Source of the DNA: Microbacterium sp. Se63.02b
GTDB lineage: Bacteria > Actinomycetota > Actinomycetes > Actinomycetales > Microbacteriaceae
NCBI RefSeq assembly: GCF_014171575.1
Contig: NZ_CP050453.1
Location: 2,294,001-2,358,000, forward strand
Direction: 5' to 3'
DNA length: 64,000 nucleotides
The notes beneath the pieces were generated by a model. That model ran no database searches, was not told the DNA's origin, and was given only the letters and a program-made list of their open reading frames with translations. Each line of letters opens with the position of its first letter. Positions within the stretch are counted from its first letter, which is position 1. Shown piece by piece: positions 18,966-28,882 of this stretch. A program made the translations under genes and the position numbers.

Positions 18966-21555
18966 TCAGCCCTCGACGACGAAGCTGACGATCTTCGGCG
19001 CCCGCACCACGACCTTCACGATCTCCCGGTCGCCGATCGAGCGGATCACGCGCTCGTCGGCCCTGGCCAGTGCTTCGAGCTCCGCTTCGCCGATGCGCGC
19101 CGGAACCTCGAGCTGTGCACGGACCTTGCCCCCACCTGGACCACGGCGGTGACCGAATCCTCGACGAGCAGGGCCGGGTCGGCCGAGCGCCAGGTGACGA
19201 GGCCGACGGAAGGCTCGTGCCCGAGCATCTCCCACATCTCCTCGGCCGTGTGCGGGGCGATGAGGTCGAGCATGACGGCGATCGTCTCGGCTGCTTCGCG
19301 CACGGCGGGGTCTGTGGCACCCGCGGCGCCGTCGATCGTCTTGCGGGTGACGTTGACGAGCTCCATGAGACGCGCGACGAGCACGTTGAACTTGGTCTGC
19401 TCGACGAGGGCGGGCGCCTCGGCCAGCAGCTTGTGCGTCGCACGTCGCAGCGCGGCGTCTCCGCCGTCGAAGACCACGTCCACCGCGCTGGAGACCTCGC
19501 CGGCGATGCGCATGGCCCGCGCCAGGAACTTCTGCGCGCCGGTCGTGGAGACGTCGGCCCAGTCCTTGTCGTCTTCCACCGGGCCGGCGAACGCCAGACC
19601 GACGCGGAGCGCATCCGCGCCGTGCGCGTCGAGCTCTTCCTGGAACAGCACGAGGTTGCCCTTGCTCTTCGACATCTTGGTGCCGTTGAGGATGACCATG
19701 CCCTGGTTGATCAGGTTCGAGAACGGCTCCGTGAAGTCGATCAGCCCCATGTCGAACAGGACCTTCGTGATGAAGCGCGCGTAGAGCAGGTGCAGGATCG
19801 CGTGCTCGACCCCGCCGATGTACGAGTCGACGGGCGCCCAGCGGTCGGCCTGCGCCGGGTCGAAAGCCACGGTGTCGCTGTTCGGCGAGAGGAACCGCAG
19901 GAAGTACCAGGAGCTGTCCACGAAGGTGTCCATGGTGTCGGGGTCGCGCAGAACGGGGTCACCCGTCTCGGGGTCGGTCGTGCGCACCCAGCTCTCCGCG
20001 CCACCGAGCGGCGACGTGCCCTTCGGGGCGAGGTCGAGGCCTTCCACGCTCGGCAGCTTCACCGGCAGCTGGTTCTCCGGCACCGGGATGATCCGACCGT
20101 CCTCGGCGTGCAGCATCGGGATCGGCGTGCCCCAGAAACGCTGACGCGAGATGAGCCAGTCGCGCAGACGGTAGTTCTTCGCGGCACGTCCGGTGCCCGA
20201 CGCCTCGAGCTGCTCGATCGCCCGCGCGATCGCGTTCCGCTTGGACAGGCCGTTCAGCGCACCCGAGTTGATCATGCGACCCTCGCCCGTCAGCGCCACT
20301 CCGGTGGATGCCGGGTTCTGCTCGTCGAGTGCGGCGCCCGTGTCGATCGGCACCCCGTCCTCGTCGACCTCGATCACCGGCATCGCCCCCGTGATCGGTG
20401 CCGTCGTGTCGACGACGACCTTCACGGGCAGGTCGAAGGCGCGGGCGAAGTCCAGGTCGCGCTGGTCGTGCGCGGGGACGGCCATCACGGCGCCGTGGCC
20501 GTAATCGGCGAGCACATAGTCGGCCGCCCACACCGGCAGCCTCTCGCCGTTGACGGGGTTGATCGCGTAGCGCTCAGGAAGACACCGGTCTTCGGGCGGT
20601 CCGTGGACTGCCGATCGATGTCGGTCTCCTTCTGCACCTGCTCCAGATAGGTCTGGAAGCGCAGCCGCACCTCGTCCGGCGCACCGGCGGCGAGCTCGGC
20701 AGCCAGGTCGGAGTCGGGTGCCACGACGAAGAACGTCGCGCCGTGCAGGGTGTCCGGCCGCGTCGAGAAGACCGTGACAGGCTCGTCCCGGCCCTCGATC
20801 ACGAAGTCGACGTCGGCGCCGACCGAGCGTCCGATCCAGTTGCGCTGCATCTGCAGCACCTTGTGCGGCCAGAAGCCCTCGAGCTGGTTCAGGTCGTCGA
20901 GCAGACGGTCGGCGTAGTCGGTGATGCGGAAGTACCACTGCGTGAGCTTCTTCTTGACGACCTCGGCGCCGCAGCGCTCGCAGCGCCCGTCGACGACCTG
21001 CTCGTTCGCCAGCACCGTCTGGTCGTTGGGGCACCAGTTGACCGGACTCTTCTTCCGATAGGCCAGGCCGCGCTCGTACAGCTTGAGGAACAGCCACTGG
21101 TTCCAGCGGTAGTACTCGGGGTCGGAGGTGTGCAGCACACGCGTCCAGTCGAACGAGACTCCATAGGCCTGGAATCCCTCCTTCTGCTGCGCGATGTTCT
21201 GATAGGTCCATTCGCGCGGATCGGCTCCGCGACGGATCGCCGCGTTCTCGGCGGGCAGCCCGAAGGAGTCCCAGCCGATCGGGTTAAGCACGTTGTGTCC
21301 GCGGTGGCGCCAGAATCGGGCGACGATGTCGGAGTACAGGTAGTTCTCCGCATGCCCCATGTGCAGGTCGCCCGAGGGATAGGGGAACATCGCGAGCACG
21401 TAGCGCCGCGGTCGTGTGTCGTCGTCGCCGCCGGTGAGGAACGTCCCGTTCTCCGCCCAGTACGTCTGCCACTTCTTCTGGATGGCGTGCGCCGACGGAG
21501 TCTCGTCGTCGGCAGGAGCGGTGGACAGGTTCTCAGACAACGAACGCACGACCAA
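18966..21555 (-). CDS. leuS: Leucyl-tRNA synthetase, two frameshifts in this sequence
   Basis: Charges tRNA-Leu; indispensable. The HIGH motif is seen as HMGH within [12 protein letters not shown], the KMSKS motif as KMSKSKGN, and the editing domain and zinc-knuckle cysteines (CPNDQT, CERCG) are present. The product is about 863 aa, normal length, after adding one base near 20578 (ttcctGAGCGC should be ttcctGGAGCGC) and one at the G5 run near 19131. A broken leuS would be lethal unless another copy existed, so these are almost surely sequencing errors. The start is uncertain: TTG at 21555, GTG at 21549 or TTG at 21543. It lies 19 nt after the pabB-like gene on the same strand. Confidence 0.93.
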
Positions 21556-21574
21556 TCTGATGGAAAAAGCGGGA

Positions 21575-22903
21575 TCAGTTCAGGATATCGGAACCCCAGA
21601 GGGCGGGCATTCCGGCGCCCAACGCCGCGAGCGGCGCCCTGGCCTTGGTCGCGACCTCAGCGACCTCCGTGGCGGCGACCGAGAGCCATGTGATGCCTCC
21701 GCCCGCGCCGACGACAGCCTGCTCCGGTTCGATCACGATGCTGCGGATGACCATCGCGAGGTCGAGCGCGCCGTCGACGCCGATGTAGCCGAAGCACCCG
21801 GCGTAGACACCCCGCGGTCCGCCCTCCAGCTCGTGGAGCCTGGTCATCGCCGAGAGTTTGGGGCGCCCGTCATGCTCCCGGCGGGGAAGGTCGCGTCGAG
21901 CAGCGCGCCGACCGTGGTCCTCTCCGCTGCGACACCGCTCACCGTGCTCACGAGCTGGTGCACGGCGGGATAGCTCTCGACGACCCAGAGCCCGTCGACG
22001 CGGATGCTGCCAGGCACGCAGACCCGCGAGAGGTCGTTGCGCATGAGGTCGACGATCATCACGTTCTCCGCCCGCTCCTTGCGGTCGACCGCGAGCTCCG
22101 CGGCGAGCGCGGCATCCTGCACCGGGTCTGCACCGCGGGGACGGGTGCCCTTGATGGGGCGCGTGCGGAGGACTCCCCTTCGGCGCGGAGGAACTGCTCG
22201 GGGCTCGCGCTCAACAGGGTGCGGTCGCCGATGCGGACGAATCCCCGTGGTGCGCCGGGGTCGCGGATCGGAGTCTGGCGTACACGGCGACCGGATCGTG
22301 GACGCCGGCGACGGTGAAGCGGGTCGTGAGACACAGCTGGTAGGCGATGCCGGCGCGGATGAGGTCTCGACACCGTTCGATCAGCGCCTCGTACTCCTGG
22401 GGATCGTGTCGGGGCTCGGCGACCAGATGGAGGTCTCCGAGGTCTTCGCGTGGCGGAGCGATGCCCTCGGCGGGAGCCCCTGCACGGAGGGTGTCCGCCG
22501 CCCAGGTCTCGATCTCCCCGTCATCACAAAGCGCCCAGGTCTGCCGGCGAGCGTGGTCGAAGGCGACGACGTGGGTGGCCCTCACCCAGGCCCCGCCCGT
22601 GGTGTCGACGGGTCCGGCGATCGGAGCTCCGGCGGCGGTGGCTCCGCTCTCGTAGTCGAGCCAGCCCACCCAGCCGCCGCGGAACGGCGGCAGGGATGCG
22701 TCGTCATCGGCGGGAGTGACGTCGAGCCGCGTGTCGACGGGAACCGTCGAGCGCTCCCCTGTCCCGACGAAGCTCCACCCCTCCGTCGCCTCCGCGCCCG
22801 CGTCGAGCCAGAACACATCGGAGGCCCGCGCCTCGAGCATCGCGAACACCGCAGACGGCTCCGCCCAGACGGGAAGCGGTCGCGCACTCAGCTGTTCCGG
22901 CAC
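21575..22903 (-). CDS. pabB: Chorismate-binding enzyme, PabB-like (aminodeoxychorismate synthase component I), three frameshifts
   Basis: Chorismate-utilising enzyme expected to aminate chorismate for folate synthesis. The active-site motif [28 protein letters not shown] and the closing GAGGG motif are all present but spread over frames. Adding one base near 22247 (G4), 22180 (G4) and 21867 (C4) gives one protein of about 443 aa. All three shifts are -1 at G/C runs. GTG at 22903 is preceded at 6 nt by TAGGCT. PabB is favoured over TrpE by its length and isolated position, but TrpE-like or isochorismate-type relatives cannot be ruled out. Confidence 0.8.
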
Positions 22904-22909
22904 CTTTCC

Positions 22910-22915
22910 AGCCTA
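22910..22915 (-). promoter_or_regulatory. -10 element (TAGGCT), leaderless promoter of pabB
   Basis: Ends 6 nt before the GTG at 22903. It lies back to back with the DedA promoter in a 41-nt divergent spacer. Confidence 0.5.
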
Positions 22916-22932
22916 GGTCCGGTCCGCTCCCG

Positions 22933-22938
22933 TATTCT
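22933..22938 (+). promoter_or_regulatory. -10 element (TATTCT), leaderless promoter of the dedA-family gene
   Basis: Ends 6 nt before the GTG at 22945. Confidence 0.5.
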
Positions 22939-22944
22939 CATCAC

Positions 22945-23616
22945 GTGGACGACCTCCTGCTCTGGCTCCTCGACACCGTGCAGTCGATCGATCCGGTCAC
23001 GCGCACTCTGGTCGCCGGTGTCGCCGTCATGCTGGAGACCAGCATCCTGATCGGGCTGATCGTCCCCGGCGACACCATCGTCATCATCGCCTCGATGGGC
23101 GTCGCCACGGTGTGGGAAGGCATCGCGATGGGTGTCGCGGTCGTGATCGGCGCGCTGATCGGCGAGAGCATCGGGTTCTGGCTCGGTCGCTGGCTCGGCC
23201 CCCACATCCGCGTGTCCTGGCTGGGGCGGAAGATCGGCGAGCACAACTGGGTGCGCGCCGAGAACTACCTCGCCCGCCGTGGGGGCATCGCGATCTTCCT
23301 CTCCCGCTTCCTGCCGGTGCTCCATTCCCTGGTCCCGCTCACCGTCGGCATGAGCGAGTACCCGTATCGCCGGTTCCTGGCATGGACGGCCCCCGCCTGC
23401 GCTCTCTGGGCGACCGCGTACGTGAGCGTCACGTCGCTCGCGGCCGGCAGCTTCCGCGAGCTCGTCGACCGGGTGCACTTCGCGGGGTACATCTTCGTCG
23501 GGGTCATCGCCCTCTTCCTGCTCCTCGCCTACCTCGGCAAGAAGCTGCTGCAACGCCTCGAGGCTCGTCACCTGGAGGCTCCGGAGGCGGAGGTCGACGC
23601 CGACGTGAAAGACTGA
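22945..23616 (+). CDS. DedA family membrane protein
   Basis: Polytopic membrane protein of the DedA/VTT (SNARE-associated) family, members of which act in lipid flipping and membrane homeostasis. The 223-aa product shows the family motifs: E near the reentrant loop (LETSILIGLIVPGDT), GESIGFWLGRWLG, and FLSRFLPVLHSLVPLTVGMS, the R-F-x-P signature. The acidic tail (EAEVDADVKD) is cytoplasmic. GTG start fits the leaderless pattern. It is followed after 4 nt by an App1-type phosphatase gene, which together suggests a phospholipid-related pair (inference). Confidence 0.9.
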   Translation: MDDLLLWLLDTVQSIDPVTRTLVAGVAVMLETSILIGLIVPGDTIVIIASMGVATVWEGIAMGVAVVIGALIGESIGFWLGRWLGPHIRVSWLGRKIGEHNWVRAENYLARRGGIAIFLSRFLPVLHSLVPLTVGMSEYPYRRFLAWTAPACALWATAYVSVTSLAAGSFRELVDRVHFAGYIFVGVIALFLLLAYLGKKLLQRLEARHLEAPEAEVDADVKD

Positions 23617-23620
23617 ACCA

Positions 23621-24645
23621 ATGGCATCCGCACCCCCGGCGCCCCGGATCCACTGGTTCGCCCGACTCGAACACCGCTTCCATGTGTGGCGAGAAGGTCG
23701 CGCGCGCCGTCGCGGCCGCGTCGCGACGATCCTGCCGTTCCCCGGCTACGGCGGGCCGGGCTGGGTCCGTGTGGTCGGCCGCGTGCTGATCGTCCCCCGC
23801 AGCGTCGCACCCGCGACGGCGAGCCGGCGAGCGTGCGCGGATGGCGGAGCTTCGTCGGGATCCCGGTCGGCTTCGCCTCGGTGAGCGTGCACTTCGGCGA
23901 CACCACGCATCAGGTGGTCGCCGATCGCGGCGGCGTCGTGGACGCGATGATCCGCGTGGATCTCGAACCGGGGTGGCAGACGTTCACCTTCTCGGTCGAG
24001 GGTCAGGAGCCGATCGAGGCGCGCGCGTTCGTCGTGGCCGAGGGAACGCGGTTCGGCGTCGTGTCCGACGTCGACGACACGGTGATGGTGACCGCGCTGC
24101 CTCGTCCGTTCATCGCGTTCTGGAACTCCTTCGTTCTGGATGAGCACGCGCGTCTGCCTGTCCCCGGCATGGCCGTGCTTCTCGACCAGCTGCTGCGTCA
24201 GCACCCTGGCGCACCGATGGTGTACCTGTCGACAGGGGCGTGGAACGTCGCACCGACGCTGTGGCGCTTCCTCGGTCGTCATCTCTTCCCCGCCGGGTCG
24301 ATGCTGCTCACGGACTGGGGGCCGACGCACGAGCGTTGGTTCCGCAGCGGCCGCGAGCACAAGCTCACCAACCTGCGCCGGCTCGCCACCGAGTTCCCCG
24401 ACGTGAAGTGGCTCCTGATCGGCGACGACGGTCAGCATGACGAGGCCATCTACAGCCAGTTCATGGAGGAGCACCCCGAATCGGTCGCGGGTGTCGCCAT
24501 CCGGCGTCTTCTGCCCGCCGAGGCTGTGCTCGCGGGCGGGCGTGCGGGGCGGGAACCGCACTCCGAGGATGTCGCGCCGTGGGTGAGCGCGGAGGACGGC
24601 GCCGGGCTGCGAGATCTGCTCGGTGAAGCCGGCATCCTGCGCTGA
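23621..24645 (+). CDS. App1 (DUF2183) family phosphatase, one frameshift
   Basis: Protein with the App1 catalytic domain, a HAD-like phosphatase fold described as phosphatidate phosphatase in yeast App1. The DxDxT motif is seen as DVDDTVMVT; LSTGAWN and LIGDDGQHDEAIY complete the site. About 341 aa after one -1 shift near 23815, where the N-terminal part (RVLIVPRSVAPATA) joins SVRGWRSFVGIP. No signal peptide is evident. It is 4 nt behind the DedA gene and probably in one transcript with it. Phosphatidate as substrate is an inference from the family. Confidence 0.82.
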
Positions 24646-24660
24646 CGAGCACCTGTCGAC

Positions 24661-25539
24661 ATGAACCTCGCTGACGGGGCGCTGACCCGCGAATCATGGC
24701 TCCTGCGGGAGCAGACGCATCAGGCGCGCGCGGATGCGCTGACCGCTGCGCATCGCCGGCGCGCGGCGCACGACGAGAAGCACCCCGTGTGGGACTTCCT
24801 CTTCACCTACTACTCCTTCAAGCCGGCGCAGCTGCGACGCTGGCATCCGGGTGCCGGGATCGAGCTGGAGGATGCCAGGGAGCGTCTCTCGTGGCGCTGG
24901 TACTCTCCCGGATCCGAGGAGGGGTCCGTCGTCCCCGATGCCGACTCCTTCGGCGCGGACAAGCCCGAGCTCGCCGCCCTCGTGGAGCGGATGCTGCGCC
25001 GCACGGCATCCCGTCCTGGACAGTTCGGATGCTTCGGGCTGCACGAGTGGGCGATGGTCTATCGCGCGGAGGAGCATCGGCATGCCGTGCCGCTTCGGCT
25101 CGGACAGGCAGGCACGGATGCGGTCGTCGAGAGCCACGACCTCCGCTGCACGCACTTCGACGCCTTCCGGTTCTTCACCCCGCAAGCGGTCCCGCGCAAT
25201 CGCACCCCGTTGAGCCGTGACGACCAGCCGCTGTTCGAGCAGCCAGGGTGTCTCCACGCGGGCATGGATCTGTACAAGTGGGCCACCAAGCTCGGGCCGC
25301 TGATCCCGGGCGAGCTCCTTCTCGACACGTTCGAGCTCGCGCGCGATATCCGTCTCCTCGACATGCAGGCCGCGCCGTACGACCTCGCCGCGTGGGACGT
25401 CGTTCCCGTGCCGATCGAGACGCCCGAGGGGAAGGCGGAGTACGTGCGGCGACAGCGAGGTTTCGCGGAGCGCGGAGCCGCCCTGCGAACCGCGCTGCTG
25501 AACGCCTGGCTCGGCGAGGGCGCACCCGAGGCGGCGTGA
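24661..25539 (+). CDS. Conserved actinobacterial protein, often named 3-methyladenine DNA glycosylase
   Basis: Uninterrupted protein of 292 aa with the conserved block HPVWDFLFTYYSFKPAQLRRWHPG near residue 40 and a second block CTHFDAFRFFT near 170. I recognise it as a protein common in actinobacteria that databases often label 3-methyladenine DNA glycosylase. I see no helix-hairpin-helix or other glycosylase motif that would support that name, so the function is open. It starts 15 nt after the App1 gene in the same direction. No signal peptide or membrane segment. Confidence 0.75.
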   Translation: MNLADGALTRESWLLREQTHQARADALTAAHRRRAAHDEKHPVWDFLFTYYSFKPAQLRRWHPGAGIELEDARERLSWRWYSPGSEEGSVVPDADSFGADKPELAALVERMLRRTASRPGQFGCFGLHEWAMVYRAEEHRHAVPLRLGQAGTDAVVESHDLRCTHFDAFRFFTPQAVPRNRTPLSRDDQPLFEQPGCLHAGMDLYKWATKLGPLIPGELLLDTFELARDIRLLDMQAAPYDLAAWDVVPVPIETPEGKAEYVRRQRGFAERGAALRTALLNAWLGEGAPEAA

Positions 25540-25542
25540 GCC

Positions 25543-26751
25543 TCACCCCACGGGATCGCAGTCGGGACACACCGCCCAGTGCGCGGTGCTCGCCGCCACC
25601 CGCATCCGGAGGGTGACCACCCGGACAGCAGCCTCTTCGAGCCTCTGCGCCGGCAGCGTCCCGGCATCGACGGCCGCCGCGATCCCCGCCGCCATGTTCT
25701 GCGCCGTCCGGGTGTCGGAGCCGGCGATCATGAGCACCAGGTCATTGCCGGCGGCGATCGCGGCCACACCGTTCGCGACCGGGTCGGCGTAGGCCGGATT
25801 CCCCGACGACAGCAGCATCCCGAGATCGTCGGTCACCGCCACCCCCTCGAAGCCGAGATCGTCTCTGGCGATCTGGTGCCACCTCGGCGAGAGGGACGCG
25901 GGCAGCGGATCGACGGCGGTGTAGGCGAGATGTCCGTACATCAGCAGATCCGCCCCCGCATCGATACCCGCCCGGAAGGGGGCAGCCTCCGTCTCGCGCC
26001 ACTGGTCGAGTCCCCTGTCCGTCGTGGGGATCGCGTGATGGGAGTCTCCCGGCGCGGCACCGTGTCCGGGGAAATGCTTCAGGGTGGACGCGACGAACTG
26101 CTCCTGCGCCGCCGTCGCAGCCGCGACCCTGTCTGCAGCGCCGACCGCGTCGGTGCCGAGCGCCCGACCATAGATGAAGCTGCCCGCATCCGGGGTGAAA
26201 TCCGCCACGGTCCCGAAGTTCACCGTGATGCCCGCGCGTGCGACCAGGGCACCGCGCGCCGAGAACGCATCCGCCGTGTCGGAGACCGGACGATTCTTGA
26301 GCGACGTCGAGGCCGCGAAGTCGTCGCCGTGCAGGCGCGACACGATTCCCCCCTCCTGGTCGACGGCGATCAGTGGAGGAAGTCGGGGATCGAGGGTCAG
26401 CGCGCTCGTCAGGCCCTGCAGTGCGGCCTCGGATTCCGGGATGTTCGCCCCCATCAGGATGAAGCCGCCGAGCCCTGACTCCATATAGGCGCGGAGCGCC
26501 GCCGGATCGGTTCCCGCGACGTGCCCCATGACCACGGTCGACGCCTGCTCGGCCACCGTCATCCCCTGCACCAGCGAAGCAGCGCGCGCGGATGGCGTCG
26601 TGGCCGGAGTCGTGCTCGACGTCGCGGCCGGAACGGGAGCCGGGGTCGATGTCGCAGGAACGACGGATGCCGACGCCGTGGTCGTGGCGCACAGGCCGAC
26701 CATCGCAGCGATGACCACCGCCCCCGCCGTCCGTCTGCGGTACCGGGACAT
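25543..26751 (-). CDS. Secreted GH3 glycoside hydrolase (NagZ-like beta-N-acetylhexosaminidase)
   Basis: Glycoside hydrolase family 3, NagZ-type: AVDQEGG near the start of the barrel, KHFPGHGAAPGDSHH with the His/Asp acid-base pair of N-acetylglucosaminidases, and nucleophile Asp in VTDDLGM. Expected to release GlcNAc from cell-wall fragments or chitin-type sugars. An N-terminal signal segment (AGAVVIAAMVGLCATTTASA) and an Ala/Pro/Thr-rich linker show export. The 402-aa protein ends with a CPDC pair. ATG at 26751 follows AGGAG at 5 nt. It ends 3 nt from the convergent upstream gene. Confidence 0.87.
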   Translation of the reverse strand: MSRYRRRTAGAVVIAAMVGLCATTTASASVVPATSTPAPVPAATSSTTPATTPSARAASLVQGMTVAEQASTVVMGHVAGTDPAALRAYMESGLGGFILMGANIPESEAALQGLTSALTLDPRLPPLIAVDQEGGIVSRLHGDDFAASTSLKNRPVSDTADAFSARGALVARAGITVNFGTVADFTPDAGSFIYGRALGTDAVGAADRVAAATAAQEQFVASTLKHFPGHGAAPGDSHHAIPTTDRGLDQWRETEAAPFRAGIDAGADLLMYGHLAYTAVDPLPASLSPRWHQIARDDLGFEGVAVTDDLGMLLSSGNPAYADPVANGVAAIAAGNDLVLMIAGSDTRTAQNMAAGIAAAVDAGTLPAQRLEEAAVRVVTLRMRVAASTAHWAVCPDCDPVG

Positions 26752-26777
26752 GAGGACTCCTGCGCGCGGACGCCGCG

Positions 26778-27434
26778 TCAGCAACCGAGCGCCTCGGTGA
26801 TGGGCACCGACGATTCCGGGTCGCCGTTGCCGAAGCGGATCGTGCGCCCGATCGTGCACGGCGCGTGGAGTGTTGCTGCGATGACCGCGGCGACATCCGC
26901 GCGCGACACCGCACCGCTTCCGTCCGGGTCGATCCGGATGCGCGAGGTGGGGGCGTCGAATGTGAGCGTGCCGGGGCCGAGGATCGTACCTTCGAGGCCG
27001 CTCGCGCGCAGGTGCTCGTCTGCAGCCCACTTGGCGTCGGCGTAGGGGTAGAACGAGTCGCCTTCGGGAACACCGTGATCGGCAGTGGAGCCGAGCCACG
27101 AGACCATGACGTAGCGGCGGACGCCGGCGCGCTCTGCCGCGTCCATCGACCGCTGAGCCGCGTCGCGGTCGACCGCGTAGGTGCGCTCGGGCGATCCGCC
27201 GCCGGCACCTGCCGACCAGACGACGGCATCGTGCCCGCGGATGATCTCGGCGAGCGCCTCGACGTCCATGTTCTCGACGTCGGCGACGAGCGCTCGTGCT
27301 CCACCCGCTTCGACCTCGGGCGCGTGCTCCGGGTTGCGGATCACTCCCGTGACCTCATCGCCCTGAGCGACGAGCAGCGGTGCGAGCAGGAGGGCGATGC
27401 GGCCGTGGCCGCCGAAGACGATGATGCGCGACAT
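26778..27434 (-). CDS. NAD(P)-binding, NmrA/SDR-like protein
   Basis: Rossmann-fold protein of 218 aa, atypical short-chain dehydrogenase type: glycine motif GGHGRIA near residue 8, then DVENMD, VVWSAGAGG and a YADAKWAADEHL segment carrying a Y-x3-K pair. Members of this group are oxidoreductases or redox-sensing proteins; substrate unknown. TAGGGT lies 6 nt before the ATG, fitting a leaderless start. The GH3 gene follows after 26 nt on the same strand. Confidence 0.78.
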   Translation of the reverse strand: MSRIIVFGGHGRIALLLAPLLVAQGDEVTGVIRNPEHAPEVEAGGARALVADVENMDVEALAEIIRGHDAVVWSAGAGGGSPERTYAVDRDAAQRSMDAAERAGVRRYVMVSWLGSTADHGVPEGDSFYPYADAKWAADEHLRASGLEGTILGPGTLTFDAPTSRIRIDPDGSGAVSRADVAAVIAATLHAPCTIGRTIRFGNGDPESSVPITEALGC

Positions 27435-27440
27435 ACCTTC

Positions 27441-27446
27441 ACCCTA
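27441..27446 (-). promoter_or_regulatory. -10 element (TAGGGT), leaderless promoter
   Basis: Ends 6 nt before the ATG at 27434. Confidence 0.4.
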
Positions 27447-27462
27447 CGCGCCCGTCCCGACG

Positions 27463-27990
27463 TCAGCGCGGGGTCTGCTCGCTGTCGATCACGAACGCCT
27501 GGGGGTGGCTCGGCAGGTAGCGCACGACGACCGGTTCACCGCTGGGAAGGTAGACATCCCGGTCGGGATACACGGCGGGCGTGAAGAAGTTGCTCTCGAG
27601 CGTGTACTCCACACCCTCCGCGGTCGTGAAGGTCACCCAGTCTCCGTCCATCGTCGCGGTCGTCGGACGGCCGTGGTCGTGGATGTAGGCACGCGTGACG
27701 GGGACACCGGTCAGGCTGAGGATGCCGATCGCGAGCGAGCCGACCATCAGGAAGGCCAGGAACCGGGCCGCGACACGGAAGACACGGCCCCCGATCTCTC
27801 CTCGGGGGCGGCCTGCCGAGCGCAGCAGGCCCTCGCGTTCGCGGACACGACGCAGCGCCTCACCGGGCACCGCGCCCCGCGCCGACAGCGCGAACAGACC
27901 GAGCGTGGAGAACCCCGCGATGAAGACGACGGCATAGCCGTGCGACGCCGGGAAATCGACCAGCCAGATGAGCGTGTCCATCGGATTCAT
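27463..27990 (-). CDS. Membrane protein with DUF3592-like C-terminal domain
   Basis: Protein of 175 aa with two hydrophobic helices (YAVVFIAGFSTLGLFAL and FLAFLMVGSLAIGILSL) separated by a basic loop, then an extracytoplasmic or soluble domain. That domain's pattern (VTFTTAEGVEYTLES, VVVRYLPSHPQAFVID) resembles DUF3592. Function unknown. Its ATG overlaps the stop of the upstream membrane protein as ATGA, so the pair is co-translated. Confidence 0.7.
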   Translation of the reverse strand: MNPMDTLIWLVDFPASHGYAVVFIAGFSTLGLFALSARGAVPGEALRRVREREGLLRSAGRPRGEIGGRVFRVAARFLAFLMVGSLAIGILSLTGVPVTRAYIHDHGRPTTATMDGDWVTFTTAEGVEYTLESNFFTPAVYPDRDVYLPSGEPVVVRYLPSHPQAFVIDSEQTPR

Positions 27991-28778
27991 CGCGTCGCCT
28001 CCTTCTCGATCGTCACCGCGACGGTCTGCGGGTCCTCCCGCCGGTAATACGCCCACACGGGAGCACCGACCTGGAGATGCGGGATCGCCTGCGGGTACAC
28101 GAACACCGTGGTGTCGGCCTCCCAGGTCGCCGCGTCCTCGGGAGCCATCAACACGCGCAGCGCGAGTTCGCTCTGCCCCTCCCGTCGTCGACCGGTCGGG
28201 CGCACCTCCAGCACCGAGGCGGGCACCGGGATGCCGCTCGTTCGCGCCCGCACCTGGGTCGGATCGATCAGGCCGCGATCGATCCGCCACTGCAGCATCG
28301 CGTCGCGGACCTCGGGGTCGCTGAGGTCGGCGAGTTCGACCGTGTCCTGGTCGGTCAGGCTGTAGCGCACCGGAACGGGGAGTCCCACCTGGAGCGTGCC
28401 GATCTCGGACGCATCCACCAGCATCCGCAACTGCCCGATGAACTCCTCAGCCGTGCTCGGCGTCACGCGGATGAACATGTCGTACTGCGGGACGTCGTTC
28501 ACCGTCACCCCGGTGCGGGAGACCTCGACGATCGTGCCGACCCCGATCTGCGCCTCACCTCGGACGCTCCTCCGACGCCCGAGTCCGGAGAGCATTCCGC
28601 CGAACGTCAGCAGCAGTCCCCACGCGACGCCGATGATGATCGGAGCGCCGAGCGTGTCCTCTCCGGCGAACGGCAGGATCGAGTGTCGCTGGTCGACCCC
28701 GAAGAGCCCCTCCCCGACCCAGATCGCGAGCCACGCCGACAGGAGGAGCCAGACGATGAGGAGGATGATGCGGAGCAT
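27987..28778 (-). CDS. Hypothetical membrane protein
   Basis: Protein of 263 aa with two N-terminal transmembrane helices (IILLIVWLLLSAWLAIWVG and APIIIGVAWGLLLTFGG), followed by about 190 residues of soluble domain that holds two similar beta-rich segments, each with a VGLPVPVRY / VGAPVWAYYR type motif. No family recognised. It is coupled to the DUF3592-like gene by a 4-nt overlap. TACGCT lies 7 nt before the ATG. The soluble half may have arisen by internal duplication, since the two halves end in a similar way. Confidence 0.68.
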   Translation of the reverse strand: MLRIILLIVWLLLSAWLAIWVGEGLFGVDQRHSILPFAGEDTLGAPIIIGVAWGLLLTFGGMLSGLGRRRSVRGEAQIGVGTIVEVSRTGVTVNDVPQYDMFIRVTPSTAEEFIGQLRMLVDASEIGTLQVGLPVPVRYSLTDQDTVELADLSDPEVRDAMLQWRIDRGLIDPTQVRARTSGIPVPASVLEVRPTGRRREGQSELALRVLMAPEDAATWEADTTVFVYPQAIPHLQVGAPVWAYYRREDPQTVAVTIEKEATR

Positions 28779-28785
28779 GACGATC

Positions 28786-28791
28786 AGCGTA
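28786..28791 (-). promoter_or_regulatory. -10 element (TACGCT), leaderless promoter of the membrane-protein pair
   Basis: Ends 7 nt before the ATG at 28778. Confidence 0.4.
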
Positions 28792-28882
28792 CCGATGCAT
28801 CACTCCGGCTCCGGCCCACGCCCTCGTCCTCTACACTCGGCTCAACGCCGACCCGACACGGCGCCCCCTCGACACCAGGACG

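Noticed and set aside
18966..21555. Programmed frameshifting or pseudogenisation of leuS
   Set aside because: Two separate shifts, no slippery heptamer, and the same one-base-loss pattern in many unrelated genes; loss of leuS would be lethal. Sequence error explains it better.
24661..25539. Assignment as 3-methyladenine DNA glycosylase
   Set aside because: The name is widespread but no glycosylase motif is visible; kept as function unknown.
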